Below the pieces are notes generated by a model. The model was not told where the DNA came from and searched no databases. It saw nothing but the letters and a program-made list of their open reading frames with translations. The position numbers and the translations under genes are program-made. Shown in pieces: positions 26,547 to 34,827 of a DNA stretch of 56,556 nucleotides. Numbering within the stretch: the first letter of the stretch is position 1; the number at the start of each line of letters is the position of its first letter. Source of the DNA: Lachnospiraceae bacterium (lineage in GTDB: Bacteria > Bacillota > Clostridia > Lachnospirales > Lachnospiraceae); the NCBI GenBank assembly GCA_017442865.1, contig JAFRXK010000035.1, positions 1 to 56,556 of the forward strand, read 5' to 3'.

Positions 26547-27908
26547 TTATTCGCCTCCTTTTTCATCTGCACTTTTATATAAATCCTGTATTATTGCATC
26601 AAAATCCAAGCTGTCAACAATAGGAACGCCTCCAAACAATCCTTTCAAATACATTATTCTAGGATTATTTGTTGCCTGAATTCTTGGATATTTATCTAAG
26701 CATTTTACTTCTTTGTTGCCCAAATAGTCTATATTTATTATATATACCGACTTGATATCAATGGTTTCCAATATAAAAGTATTGTGTGTTGTAATGATTA
26801 GCTGACCTGTAATATCGTCAATCATTGATTCCAGGACATTTTTTAATAACAAATCATGAATTCCATCATCTATTTCATCATAAACAACGGTCACACCGCA
26901 AAATGCACCTAATAGGGACCGAACAATCTCCAGAATATGTTGTGTGCCTGAAGATTCTTTTGAAAAATCTATTGTCCTTATCTTACCTCCAATCATTTTC
27001 TTTACATACAGTTTGTATACCAATGCATCATCTTCGATTTTTCTCTCATAATAAACATCTTTAATATCAGCATAAGCTTGTGTGAAAAAGTCTCTTATTA
27101 TCCTTTCAGATAGCTCCAGCAGGATTTCATTTTTTTTCTCGATTTTTCCTTCCTTTAGATTCTTCAATATATTTGCAGGCTTTCCGGCATCTATTTCAAT
27201 TCCCGGTGGAGATGTTTTTTTGCAATGGATAGTTGTGTCCCTTAACATATTGATAACGTCATAAACATATGTCAAATAGCTTTCCTCGATATAGTCTTCA
27301 TTTTTTTCTTTCTTTTCTTTATTGAATATACTAAGCAATGTATGCTTTCCCCAATACATGCTTATCTCATCTCTAATCTCAGCCTCAGCCTTTTTATCTT
27401 TAAAAAGTTTATTTGAAAATACTATCTTAGGTGTTTTATTTGTATAGTCAATTTCATATAAAACGCCTCTCTGCTTACCCGTAAAATAATAAAGCTTTTC
27501 ATATTCAAAGCGTTCACCAAATGATATAGAATAATATCCCTCATATCCATTTACATAAAAACCGTATTCAATACTGGTCGGCTCATCACATTCAAGCATT
27601 CTGCAATTGTCCCTAATCTCCTGTATATCGATATTCCCTGCTCCAAACAAAGCCCACCATATCTCCCAATACGCACGTTCACGATTGTCCTTTGAAGCTT
27701 GTTTTATTGCGCTTTCTTTTTCAATGCTTGTTTGCAATGAATCTATTGAATTTCTCAGTAAATCAATGCATGTTACAAAATTGGATTTACCACTTCCATT
27801 CTCTCCATAAATAGATATAAACTTTTTAGCACCCTTGCTTCCGTTTCTGAAATCAAATGTTGCTTCTTTAAATGACATAAAATTTTTCATTTTTATATAA
27901 GTAAACAT
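26547..27908 (-). CDS. AAA15/AAA21-type ATPase, probable defence ATPase
   Basis: A 453-residue ABC/OLD-like ATPase. Walker A GENGSGKS (residues 35-42), an ABC-type signature (KESSGTQHILEIVRSL), Walker B (VTVVYDEIDDGI) and a switch His (QLIITTHNTF) are all present. The N-terminus MFTYIKMKNFMSFKEATFDF is typical of COG1106-like proteins, which in defence loci pair with a Toprim, RloB or HNH effector. The start at 27908 follows GGAGGTGAAAGAA. The next gene on the strand is a truncated Toprim-like remnant, so the pair is probably inactive or rewired. Codon use is more A+T-rich than in the neighbours, consistent with transfer. Confidence 0.8.
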   Translation of the reverse strand: MFTYIKMKNFMSFKEATFDFRNGSKGAKKFISIYGENGSGKSNFVTCIDLLRNSIDSLQTSIEKESAIKQASKDNRERAYWEIWWALFGAGNIDIQEIRDNCRMLECDEPTSIEYGFYVNGYEGYYSISFGERFEYEKLYYFTGKQRGVLYEIDYTNKTPKIVFSNKLFKDKKAEAEIRDEISMYWGKHTLLSIFNKEKKEKNEDYIEESYLTYVYDVINMLRDTTIHCKKTSPPGIEIDAGKPANILKNLKEGKIEKKNEILLELSERIIRDFFTQAYADIKDVYYERKIEDDALVYKLYVKKMIGGKIRTIDFSKESSGTQHILEIVRSLLGAFCGVTVVYDEIDDGIHDLLLKNVLESMIDDITGQLIITTHNTFILETIDIKSVYIINIDYLGNKEVKCLDKYPRIQATNNPRIMYLKGLFGGVPIVDSLDFDAIIQDLYKSADEKGGE

Positions 27909-28048
27909 TTCTTTCACCTCCACCATCATGTTAGCATTCTACCTCCGTAATGTCAACAACTTTTCTATTTTTGTTGTTTTTTATAACAGTTTACGCAAAG
28001 TTTATGCTTTTTATTCATATAACTTTGATTTTGGCAAAATTAAATATT

Positions 28049-28083
28049 AAAAAAAGAACCCGGGCAAAATCAGCACCGGGCTC
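28049..28083 (-). terminator. Rho-independent terminator
   Basis: On the minus strand GAGCCCGG (28076-28083) pairs with CCGGGTTC (28056-28063), followed by seven T (28049-28055). It ends the small membrane protein gene at 28117-28458. Confidence 0.85.
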
Positions 28084-28116
28084 CAATAATCTCTTCAAAT
28101 ATAATTATTTTAAATT

Positions 28117-28458
28117 TTACTGCTCATCGTCAATCTCTACTTCGTTGTCACCATCTTCTGAGGCAGCTTCTGTTTCATCCTCTGCATGTGTATGTGCTTC
28201 TGTTTCGTCTTCAAGCACGCCTGCAAGATCAGAAATCACAAGTGATTCTGCCGTATAATCCGGTTTGCTTGGAAGATACTTATTCACATACCAGCTGTGA
28301 ATCTCCAGGCTGAGTGCCGCAATAATTCCTGCTAAAAGAAGTACGAATACGCCAATCCATGCAGCCTTTGTAAGCTTCTTCTTTCTCTGCTCTTTTGCAT
28401 AAATTTCTTTTCTGTTTGCCTTCTGCTCTTTATACTTATCTACCTTGCTCTGACTCAT
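28117..28458 (-). CDS. Small single-pass membrane protein, function unknown
   Basis: A 113-residue protein: a very basic N-terminus (MSQSKVDKYKEQKANRKEIY, KEQRKKKLTK), one transmembrane helix at about residues 36-56 (AAWIGVFVLLLAGIIAALSL), then an outside segment ending in a strongly acidic Glu/Asp tail with HTHAEDETEAASEDGD. The start is the second in-frame ATG, which follows AAGGGAACTTAGAG. This charge layout is common in short clostridial membrane proteins. It is the last gene before a strong terminator, about 130 bases after the ABC transporter gene. No family recognised. Confidence 0.75.
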   Translation of the reverse strand: MSQSKVDKYKEQKANRKEIYAKEQRKKKLTKAAWIGVFVLLLAGIIAALSLEIHSWYVNKYLPSKPDYTAESLVISDLAGVLEDETEAHTHAEDETEAASEDGDNEVEIDDEQ

Positions 28459-28590
28459 CTCTAAGTTCCCTTTCTGTTTCATATATTTTTAATAGATATC
28501 TGTGAATACCGTCTCACAGCTCTAAATATCTCAAATTTAAACATGTGTTGACAACTCACTTGCTCATTCTACCACATCAGAACAAATAGT

Positions 28591-30333
28591 TCAAGTGTTC
28601 ACTTCAAGTTTCTTAAACTGCATTGTATAAAGATGCTCATAAACCCCGCCTTTTTGCATCAGCTCGTCATGAGTTCCCTCTTCTTCTATGCCATTTTCGG
28701 TAACAACAAGAATCCTTCTGGCGTTTCTGATTGTTGAGAGTCTGTGGGCAATTACAAATGTAGTTCTTCCCTTTGCAAGCTTTTCTAGTGACTCCTGCAC
28801 AATTCGCTCGCTCTCATTGTCGAGCGCCGAGGTTGCCTCGTCAAATATAAGTATCGGAGGATTCTTTAAAAAAACTCTTGCAAGAGATATTCTCTGCTTC
28901 TGACCGCCCGAGAGCTTCACGCCTCTCTGACCTATATACGTATCATATCCGTCCGGAAGCTCCATGATAAAATCATGAGCGTTTGCAGCTTTGGCAGCTT
29001 CTATTACTTCTTCCATGTCGGCATCCGGCTTTCCGTATCTGATATTGTCTGATACTGTTCCGGCAAACATGTATACATCCTGCTGAACAATGCCGATGCC
29101 GCGCCTTAAGGAATCCATGGCAATATCTCTTACATCCATGCCATCTATCTTGACTGCGCCACCGTTTACCTCATAAAATCTCGGAATCAGGCTGCAGATT
29201 GTGGTCTTTCCAACGCCGGATGAACCGACCAACGCCACATACTCTCCCTTACCTACATGCAGATTCAAATCCTTAAATACATAAGGCGTGTTGTCCTCAT
29301 ACTTAAATGCCACATTTTCAAATTCGATATCACCCTTTAAGCTTTCCGGCTTCAGGGCATCCTTTTTGTCCACTATATCAGGCTCAAGCGTCACTATTTC
29401 ATAAAATCTGTCGTAACCGCTCATGCCGTTCTGGAACTGCTCGGTAAGCGTTACGAGCTTTCTTATAGGCTCGGTGAAATTGCCGACATAGAGTAAAAAT
29501 GCAAGCAAATCCGGCACGGACACCGCGCCGCTGTAAAGCATCCTTCCGCCGACCAGCACTACAACAACCGTCACAAGCGTCGTTGTCGCCGCCATTACGC
29601 TGTGATACAGTCCTAAATATCTGTAATTGTTGCGCTTGCTGAGCAGAAACTGCTCATTGCCCTCGTCAAACTTCTGCAGCTCAATGTCCTCATTTGAAAA
29701 TGATTTCACGACCCTGATACCGGAAAGGCTGTCCTCTATCTGCGCATTGACCTCTGCAATCTTTACCCTGTTCTGCTTAAATGTCCTTCGCATTTTTTTA
29801 TTGAGCACGATTGCAAAGCCCACCATAAACGGAAGCAGCATAAACGCCGCAATCGCAAGCTTTATATTAATGCTGCAAAGAATGACAAGCGAGCCGATAA
29901 GCTTTATTACTGATATGACCACATCCTCCGGACCGTGATGGAACAGCTCGGTTATGTCAAACAAATCATTTGTCACTCTCGACATAAGCTGTCCGACCTT
30001 TGCATTGTCATAGAATGAAAACGAAAGCTTCTGATAATGCTCAAACAGCTCCCGCCTTAAGTCCCTTTCTATTTTTGCACCCATTACATGACCGTAATTG
30101 CTAGTAAAATAGTTGCAGAATGCCTCTGCCGGAACTAACAAAAGCATAATGATGCCGTATTTATATAATTCCTGTGAAGTACCGCTTTCCTGATAAATAA
30201 CAGTACCTGTGATATATCTTACTATAAGCGGAATGACAAGCGAAATCGCCGCGCCGAGACACGCAAAAAGCATGTCCGCAAAAAAAATCCCCTTATATGG
30301 TTTAAATGCCGATAATATTTTCTTCCACTTCAT
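28591..30333 (-). CDS. ABC exporter, fused permease and ATPase
   Basis: A 580-residue half-transporter of the MsbA/MdlB/LmrA type. Six transmembrane helices occupy about residues 15-300. The C-terminal ATPase has Walker A VGSSGVGKTT, the Q loop region IGIVQQDVYMFAGT, signature VKLSGGQKQRISLARV, Walker B PPILIFDEATSALD and the H loop FVIAHRLST. It should dimerise and export lipids, drugs or peptides; the substrate cannot be told. The start follows GGGAGAAGAAT, 17 bases after the acylphosphatase stop, so the two genes are probably co-transcribed. Confidence 0.92.
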   Translation of the reverse strand: MKWKKILSAFKPYKGIFFADMLFACLGAAISLVIPLIVRYITGTVIYQESGTSQELYKYGIIMLLLVPAEAFCNYFTSNYGHVMGAKIERDLRRELFEHYQKLSFSFYDNAKVGQLMSRVTNDLFDITELFHHGPEDVVISVIKLIGSLVILCSINIKLAIAAFMLLPFMVGFAIVLNKKMRRTFKQNRVKIAEVNAQIEDSLSGIRVVKSFSNEDIELQKFDEGNEQFLLSKRNNYRYLGLYHSVMAATTTLVTVVVVLVGGRMLYSGAVSVPDLLAFLLYVGNFTEPIRKLVTLTEQFQNGMSGYDRFYEIVTLEPDIVDKKDALKPESLKGDIEFENVAFKYEDNTPYVFKDLNLHVGKGEYVALVGSSGVGKTTICSLIPRFYEVNGGAVKIDGMDVRDIAMDSLRRGIGIVQQDVYMFAGTVSDNIRYGKPDADMEEVIEAAKAANAHDFIMELPDGYDTYIGQRGVKLSGGQKQRISLARVFLKNPPILIFDEATSALDNESERIVQESLEKLAKGRTTFVIAHRLSTIRNARRILVVTENGIEEEGTHDELMQKGGVYEHLYTMQFKKLEVNT

Positions 30334-30350
30334 ATTCTTCTCCCGATAAA

Positions 30351-30641
30351 TTACATCACCCTGAAACCATATTCCTTTTCATTGACCTCCATGCTTTTAA
30401 CAGCCATGTTGTCAATGCCGATAAAACGTCCGCTTGTGGCAGCAAGAATTGTATCGTCTATGTCCTTTTCTGTGCCCTGTATCTCCAGCACAACGCTTCC
30501 ATCCCATTCATTGTGACACCAGCCGGTACAGCCGAACCTTATCGCCGAGCTTCTTAACCTGAAGCGAAAGCCTACGCCCTGAACGTGTCCGGTAAATACT
30601 ATATGCTTTCTGATTTTCTTGGTTCTATACTCTTCATTCAT
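30351..30641 (-). CDS. acyP: Acylphosphatase
   Basis: A 96-residue enzyme with the signature HIVFTGHVQGVGFRFRL (catalytic Arg in GVGFR) and the NEWDGSVVLEIQG segment holding the catalytic Asn. It hydrolyses acyl phosphates such as acetyl phosphate or 1,3-bisphosphoglycerate. The N-terminal seven residues are extra but the total fits the family. The ribosome binding site is CAGGAGATTTATGCC. It lies directly upstream of the ABC exporter gene. Confidence 0.93.
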   Translation of the reverse strand: MNEEYRTKKIRKHIVFTGHVQGVGFRFRLRSSAIRFGCTGWCHNEWDGSVVLEIQGTEKDIDDTILAATSGRFIGIDNMAVKSMEVNEKEYGFRVM

Positions 30642-30720
30642 GGCATAAATCTCCTGTCACCATTCTTTATTTTTTACAACAAACTTGTCCTTGTAATTTC
30701 CATGCTGCTTCGTTTGCAAA

Positions 30721-30751
30721 GAGGGTGTCCTGAAAACAACCGGACACCCTC
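30721..30751 (-). terminator. Terminator behind the glucokinase gene
   Basis: GAGGGTGTCC (30721-30730) pairs perfectly with GGACACCCTC (30742-30751), 11-base loop, followed on the minus strand by TTTGC. The T run is short. It lies about 80 bases past the glucokinase stop. Confidence 0.65.
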
Positions 30752-30832
30752 ATAATCTGCCTTAACATACTTAATTGAACTGCCTTCAAAAGGTCTGTTA
30801 AGCCTTCATCCGTACATATCCTTAAGCGTAAG

Positions 30833-31771
30833 CTAACCAAGAATCAGTCTTGCAGCACCATATATACCTGCATCATTGCCAAGGGTTGCAAGGGCAATGT
30901 CTGCCTTCTCCTCCTTGAGAATTGCAATGCTGTTGTAATGCTTACGGATAACATCTATTAAGTACTGTCCTGCCTTTGATACGCCGCCTCCGATTACAAA
31001 TATCTGAGGGTCGCAGATATATGATACCTGCTGCATTACTGATGCAAGATACTTCATGCAATGGTCAACAACTGATGCAGCAACCTCGTCTCCTGCCTTT
31101 GCGGCATCGAGTACATCCTTGCATGAAAAGCCCTCGATATCTCTTAAAACAGACGCCTTGTCGCTTTTTGCAAGCGCTCTTACAGCTTCCTTAACAATAC
31201 CTGTTGCAGACGCATACTGCTCAAGGCAGCCTCTGTTGCCGCAGTTGCACTTATCCTGCTCGTCTGCATTGACAGTGATGTGTCCGACCTCACCGCCCAT
31301 GCCTTTGCTTCCGTTTACAATCTTCTCATCAAGAATAATACCTGCACCAACGCCTGTGCCGAGTGTAATTGCCGCAAGGCTTGTATATCCCTTGCCGCCT
31401 CCCTGCCACATCTCGCCAAGTGCTGCAACATTTGCATCGTTTCCAACCTTTACAGGTACGCCGAGAAGCCCGCTAAGCTCGTCTGCAGGATTTACCTTCA
31501 CCCATCCGAGATTAACGCACTTTTCTACAAATCCGTTGTCCATAACCGGTCCCGGAACGCCCATGCCTGCGCCGACTACATCAGCCTTATCTATATTCTT
31601 CTCTTCAAGCTTCGCAATAATTGAAGCAGCGATATCAGGAATAATATTCTTTCCGCCATCTTCCTTTCTGGTAACGACCTCCCACTTGTCAAGAACCGTA
31701 CCATCTACATCAAACAAACCAAGCTTAACGGTTGTACCGCCTACGTCTACGCCAATGCACTTTTTGCTCAT
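30833..31771 (-). CDS. glcK: ROK-family glucokinase
   Basis: A 312-residue sugar kinase: phosphate loop GVDVGGTTVKLGLFD at the N-terminus, GMGVPGPVMDNG, the catalytic Asp in VGNDANVAALGE, a second phosphate region TLGTGVGAGI and the ROK zinc site CNCGNRGCLEQYAS. Length and motifs fit Gram-positive glucokinases that phosphorylate glucose for glycolysis or for the glycogen pathway encoded at 7012-9410. The start follows AGGAGGATTTGAT. Another hexose as substrate cannot be excluded. Confidence 0.92.
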   Translation of the reverse strand: MSKKCIGVDVGGTTVKLGLFDVDGTVLDKWEVVTRKEDGGKNIIPDIAASIIAKLEEKNIDKADVVGAGMGVPGPVMDNGFVEKCVNLGWVKVNPADELSGLLGVPVKVGNDANVAALGEMWQGGGKGYTSLAAITLGTGVGAGIILDEKIVNGSKGMGGEVGHITVNADEQDKCNCGNRGCLEQYASATGIVKEAVRALAKSDKASVLRDIEGFSCKDVLDAAKAGDEVAASVVDHCMKYLASVMQQVSYICDPQIFVIGGGVSKAGQYLIDVIRKHYNSIAILKEEKADIALATLGNDAGIYGAARLILG

Positions 31772-31848
31772 ATCAAATCCTCCTGCTTATTCTCATAATA
31801 GTTTTAATTTTCAAATATCAATCTTTCCTGCAGCTTAACCGCTTACAT

Positions 31849-33036
31849 TTATAAGTATGCCTTCAATGCCTCTGCCTTGTCAAGTCTTTCCCATGTAAGA
31901 TTAAGGTCATCTCTTCCAAAATGTCCGTATGCCGAGGTCTGCTTATATACAGGCTTTCTTAAATCAAGCATCTTTATAATTCCTGCCGGACGAAGGTCGA
32001 AATTCTCACGGATTATTTCTACAATCTTTTCATTGCTAAGCTTTCCGGTGCCAAAGGTATCAACCATGATTGATGTAGGCTTTGCAACGCCGATTGCATA
32101 TGAAAGCTGGATTTCGCATCTGTCGGCAAGGCCTGCAGCAACAATATTCTTTGCAACATATCTTGCAGCATAGGCAGCGCTTCGGTCAACCTTTGTGCAA
32201 TCCTTTCCTGAGAATGCTCCGCCGCCGTGACGTGCAGCACCACCATAGGTATCAACGATAATCTTTCTTCCCGTAAGACCGCTGTCGCCGTTTGGTCCGC
32301 CGATAACAAATCTTCCTGTCGGATTAATAAAATACTTTGTATTTTCATCGACAAGCTCCTGTGGAACTATAGGGTCGATAACATATTTCTTTATATCCTC
32401 ATGAATCTGCTCCTGTGATACCTTGTCCGAATGCTGTGATGAAATAACCACAGCGTTGATGTGGATTGGCTTGCCATTCTCGTCATATTCTACCGTAACC
32501 TGGCTCTTGCCGTCCGGTCTTAAATACTCTAATGTACCATCCTTACGAACCTTTGTGAGCTGTCTTGTAAGCTTATGCGCAAGATAAATCGGGAAAGGCA
32601 TATACTCCTTTGTCTCATTTGTGGCATAGCCGAACATCATACCCTGGTCGCCGGCTCCGATTGCCTCAATTTCCTCGTCAGACATCTCATTTTCCTTTGC
32701 CTCAAGCGCCTTATCTACGCCCATAGCGATATCAGTAGACTGCTTGTCCAGTGCAATCATAACCGCACAGGTATTTCCGTCAAAGCCCTTCTCTGAGCTG
32801 TCATAGCCTATTTCAAGCACTGTGTCCCTTACGATTTTCTGATAATCAACCTTTGCATTTGTGGTTATCTCACCCATAACCATGACAAAGCCCGTGTTTG
32901 TGCAGGTCTCGCATGCAACCCTGCTCATAGGGTCCTGCTCTAAAAGCGCATCCAGTATAGCGTCTGATACCGCATCACACATTTTGTCCGGATGTCCTTC
33001 TGTAACTGATTCTGATGTAAATAAATACTTTTCCAT
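31849..33036 (-). CDS. metK: S-adenosylmethionine synthetase
   Basis: A 395-residue enzyme forming SAM from methionine and ATP. Motifs: [10 protein letters not shown] near the N-terminus, the ATP motif [14 protein letters not shown], the P loop-like [19 protein letters not shown] segment and [13 protein letters not shown]. Length is that of the bacterial family. The start follows AAGGAGGAAAC. Expression should be switched off by the SAM-I riboswitch in its leader when SAM is plentiful. Confidence 0.97.
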   Translation of the reverse strand: MEKYLFTSESVTEGHPDKMCDAVSDAILDALLEQDPMSRVACETCTNTGFVMVMGEITTNAKVDYQKIVRDTVLEIGYDSSEKGFDGNTCAVMIALDKQSTDIAMGVDKALEAKENEMSDEEIEAIGAGDQGMMFGYATNETKEYMPFPIYLAHKLTRQLTKVRKDGTLEYLRPDGKSQVTVEYDENGKPIHINAVVISSQHSDKVSQEQIHEDIKKYVIDPIVPQELVDENTKYFINPTGRFVIGGPNGDSGLTGRKIIVDTYGGAARHGGGAFSGKDCTKVDRSAAYAARYVAKNIVAAGLADRCEIQLSYAIGVAKPTSIMVDTFGTGKLSNEKIVEIIRENFDLRPAGIIKMLDLRKPVYKQTSAYGHFGRDDLNLTWERLDKAEALKAYL

Positions 33037-33131
33037 GTTTCCTCCTTAAAAGCAACTGCTCCTTGCAGTATGGTCAATGTGTTAATAATGTTTATCTTGT
33101 CTGCCAGTACATATTTTAAATATTTCATGGC

Positions 33132-33277
33132 AAAAATAAGGGTCCCAAAAAGGGACCCGATAAAAACTAATATCAAATCCTCTTATTGTTCGATTACTCG
33201 CTCAGGTTGGCACCTTCCATCTAAGGGGTTGCCGTGGCTTCACAGATCCTTTGTATCTCCACCACTCTGAATAAGAG
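33132..33277 (-). ncRNA. SAM-I (S-box) riboswitch with terminator, metK leader
   Basis: Read on the minus strand, the aptamer spans 33277 to 33180: P1 arms CTCTTATT and AATAAGAG, the conserved AGAGTGGTGGAG, AAGCC-CGGCAACC and GGTGCCAACCTG elements of the S-box class, in the right order. It is followed by the expression platform, a GGGTCCC/GGGACCC hairpin (33140-33158) with a T-rich tail (33132-33138). This is a transcriptional OFF switch ahead of metK. Confidence 0.95.
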
Positions 33278-33306
33278 AAAAGAGTATATATAATTGTCTA
33301 TATCAT

Positions 33307-33335
33307 AAAATACACGATATGTGTCGTTTAGTCAA
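33307..33335 (-). promoter_or_regulatory. metK promoter
   Basis: TTGACT (33330-33335), 17 bases, TATTTT (33307-33312) on the minus strand, about 30 bases before the riboswitch P1. The -35 is strong. Confidence 0.6.
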
Positions 33336-33359
33336 CTGTTTTCAACATAATAATAAAAA

Positions 33360-34649
33360 TTATATGACTTCCAATTTAAACTTCATGATGTCACGCTCAT
33401 TGTCTACCATGCTGATTACCGCACCGAGACCTCTAAGCTTCTCATCAAAACGCTCATATCCTCTAAGGATATATTCTATGTCATCAACCACGGTATGCTC
33501 ATCTGCCGAAAGTCCTGCAAGCACCAGCGCCGCACCGGCTCTTAAATCAGGTGCAGTAACATCTGCTCCTGAAAAACTCTCAACACCGTCGATAATCGCA
33601 ACGTTGCCTTCGACCTTGATTGATGCGCCCATCTTGGTAAGCTCGTCAACATACTTGAATCTGTTCTCAAAAATGCTCTCCGTCACAATGCTCGTGCCTC
33701 CGGCAAGTGCAAGCGCAACCGTAATCTGCGGCTGCATATCAGTAGGAAAGCCCGGATATGGAAGGGTCTTTACATGTGTATGCGTAAGCTTCGGTCTGCC
33801 GACTACTCTTACTGCGTCATCAAACTCTGATACCTGGCAGCCCATCTCTAAAAGCTTGGAGGTAATGGCCTCCAAATGCTTCGGTATAACATTCTTAACC
33901 ATGATGTCGCCCTTTGTGACAGCAGCCGCCATCATAAATGTGCCTGCCTCTATCTGGTCAGGAATGATGGAATACGTAGTTCCATGGAGTGCTTTCACAC
34001 CCTTAACTCTGATAACGTCTGTTCCGGCGCCCTTTATATTGGCACCCATGCTGTTGAGCATATTCGCAACGTCAACCACATGAGGCTCCTTAGCCGCATT
34101 CTCAATCGTTGTGATGCCATCCGCAAGGGTAGCCGCAAGCATGATATTGATTGTAGCGCCTACAGACACCATATCAAAGTAAATGTGTCCGCCGGTTATC
34201 CTGTTGCTCTGCGCTATCACCATGCCTCTTGCAACTTCAGTATTGATACCCAGTGCTTTAAAGCCCTTCAAATGCTGGTCAATAGGTCTGCTTCCGATAT
34301 TGCAGCCTCCCGGAAGCTCTACCTCTGCCTTGCCGAATCTGCCGACAAGCGAGCCGATAAGGTAATAAGAGCCTCTTATCTTCTTTACAGCATCTCCCGT
34401 AACCTTTACTGTATTAATCGTAGAAGGATCTATCTTAACCCTGTGTCTGTCCAGACGCTCTATCCTTGCTCCAATGGCAGCAATCGCGCCTATCAGTGCA
34501 TTAATATCCTTGACATCCGGTAAATTCTCTATAATAACAGGGCCGTCAGCCATAACAGCCGCCGCTAAAATTCCAAGCGCCGCATTCTTCGCTCCTCCAA
34601 TAACAACATCCCCCACGAGTGGATTTCCACCCTTCATAACGTACTGCAT
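33360..34649 (-). CDS. murA: UDP-N-acetylglucosamine 1-carboxyvinyltransferase
   Basis: A 429-residue EPT-fold enzyme that transfers enolpyruvate from PEP to UDP-GlcNAc, the committed step of peptidoglycan synthesis. The catalytic Cys116 lies in LPGGCNIGSRP, so the enzyme should be of the fosfomycin-sensitive type. The N-terminal GGNPLVGDVVIGGAKNA and the FPTDMQPQ loop are present. The start follows GAGGTGGCATA. It lies downstream of a YwmB-like gene and a large membrane protein gene, echoing the Bacillus ywmB-murAA order, and has its own promoter. Confidence 0.97.
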   Translation of the reverse strand: MQYVMKGGNPLVGDVVIGGAKNAALGILAAAVMADGPVIIENLPDVKDINALIGAIAAIGARIERLDRHRVKIDPSTINTVKVTGDAVKKIRGSYYLIGSLVGRFGKAEVELPGGCNIGSRPIDQHLKGFKALGINTEVARGMVIAQSNRITGGHIYFDMVSVGATINIMLAATLADGITTIENAAKEPHVVDVANMLNSMGANIKGAGTDVIRVKGVKALHGTTYSIIPDQIEAGTFMMAAAVTKGDIMVKNVIPKHLEAITSKLLEMGCQVSEFDDAVRVVGRPKLTHTHVKTLPYPGFPTDMQPQITVALALAGGTSIVTESIFENRFKYVDELTKMGASIKVEGNVAIIDGVESFSGADVTAPDLRAGAALVLAGLSADEHTVVDDIEYILRGYERFDEKLRGLGAVISMVDNERDIMKFKLEVI

Positions 34650-34769
34650 TATGCCACCTCGGTCATATAATAATTATTTAAAACCTATATATCTTCCTAT
34701 ACACTATTAAATACAAGCTATAGCATCAGCACAGAAACAAAAAAAATGTCGATAACGGCTGATAAGCTT

Positions 34770-34797
34770 ATTATAGCACAATAATAGTATTTGTAAA
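34770..34797 (-). promoter_or_regulatory. murA promoter
   Basis: TTTACA (34792-34797), 16 bases, perfect TATAAT (34770-34775) on the minus strand, with TG in extended -10 position. It lies about 120 bases upstream of murA. Confidence 0.65.
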
Positions 34798-34827
34798 TTA
34801 GATTTTAATTATTGGTGCTTAAACACT

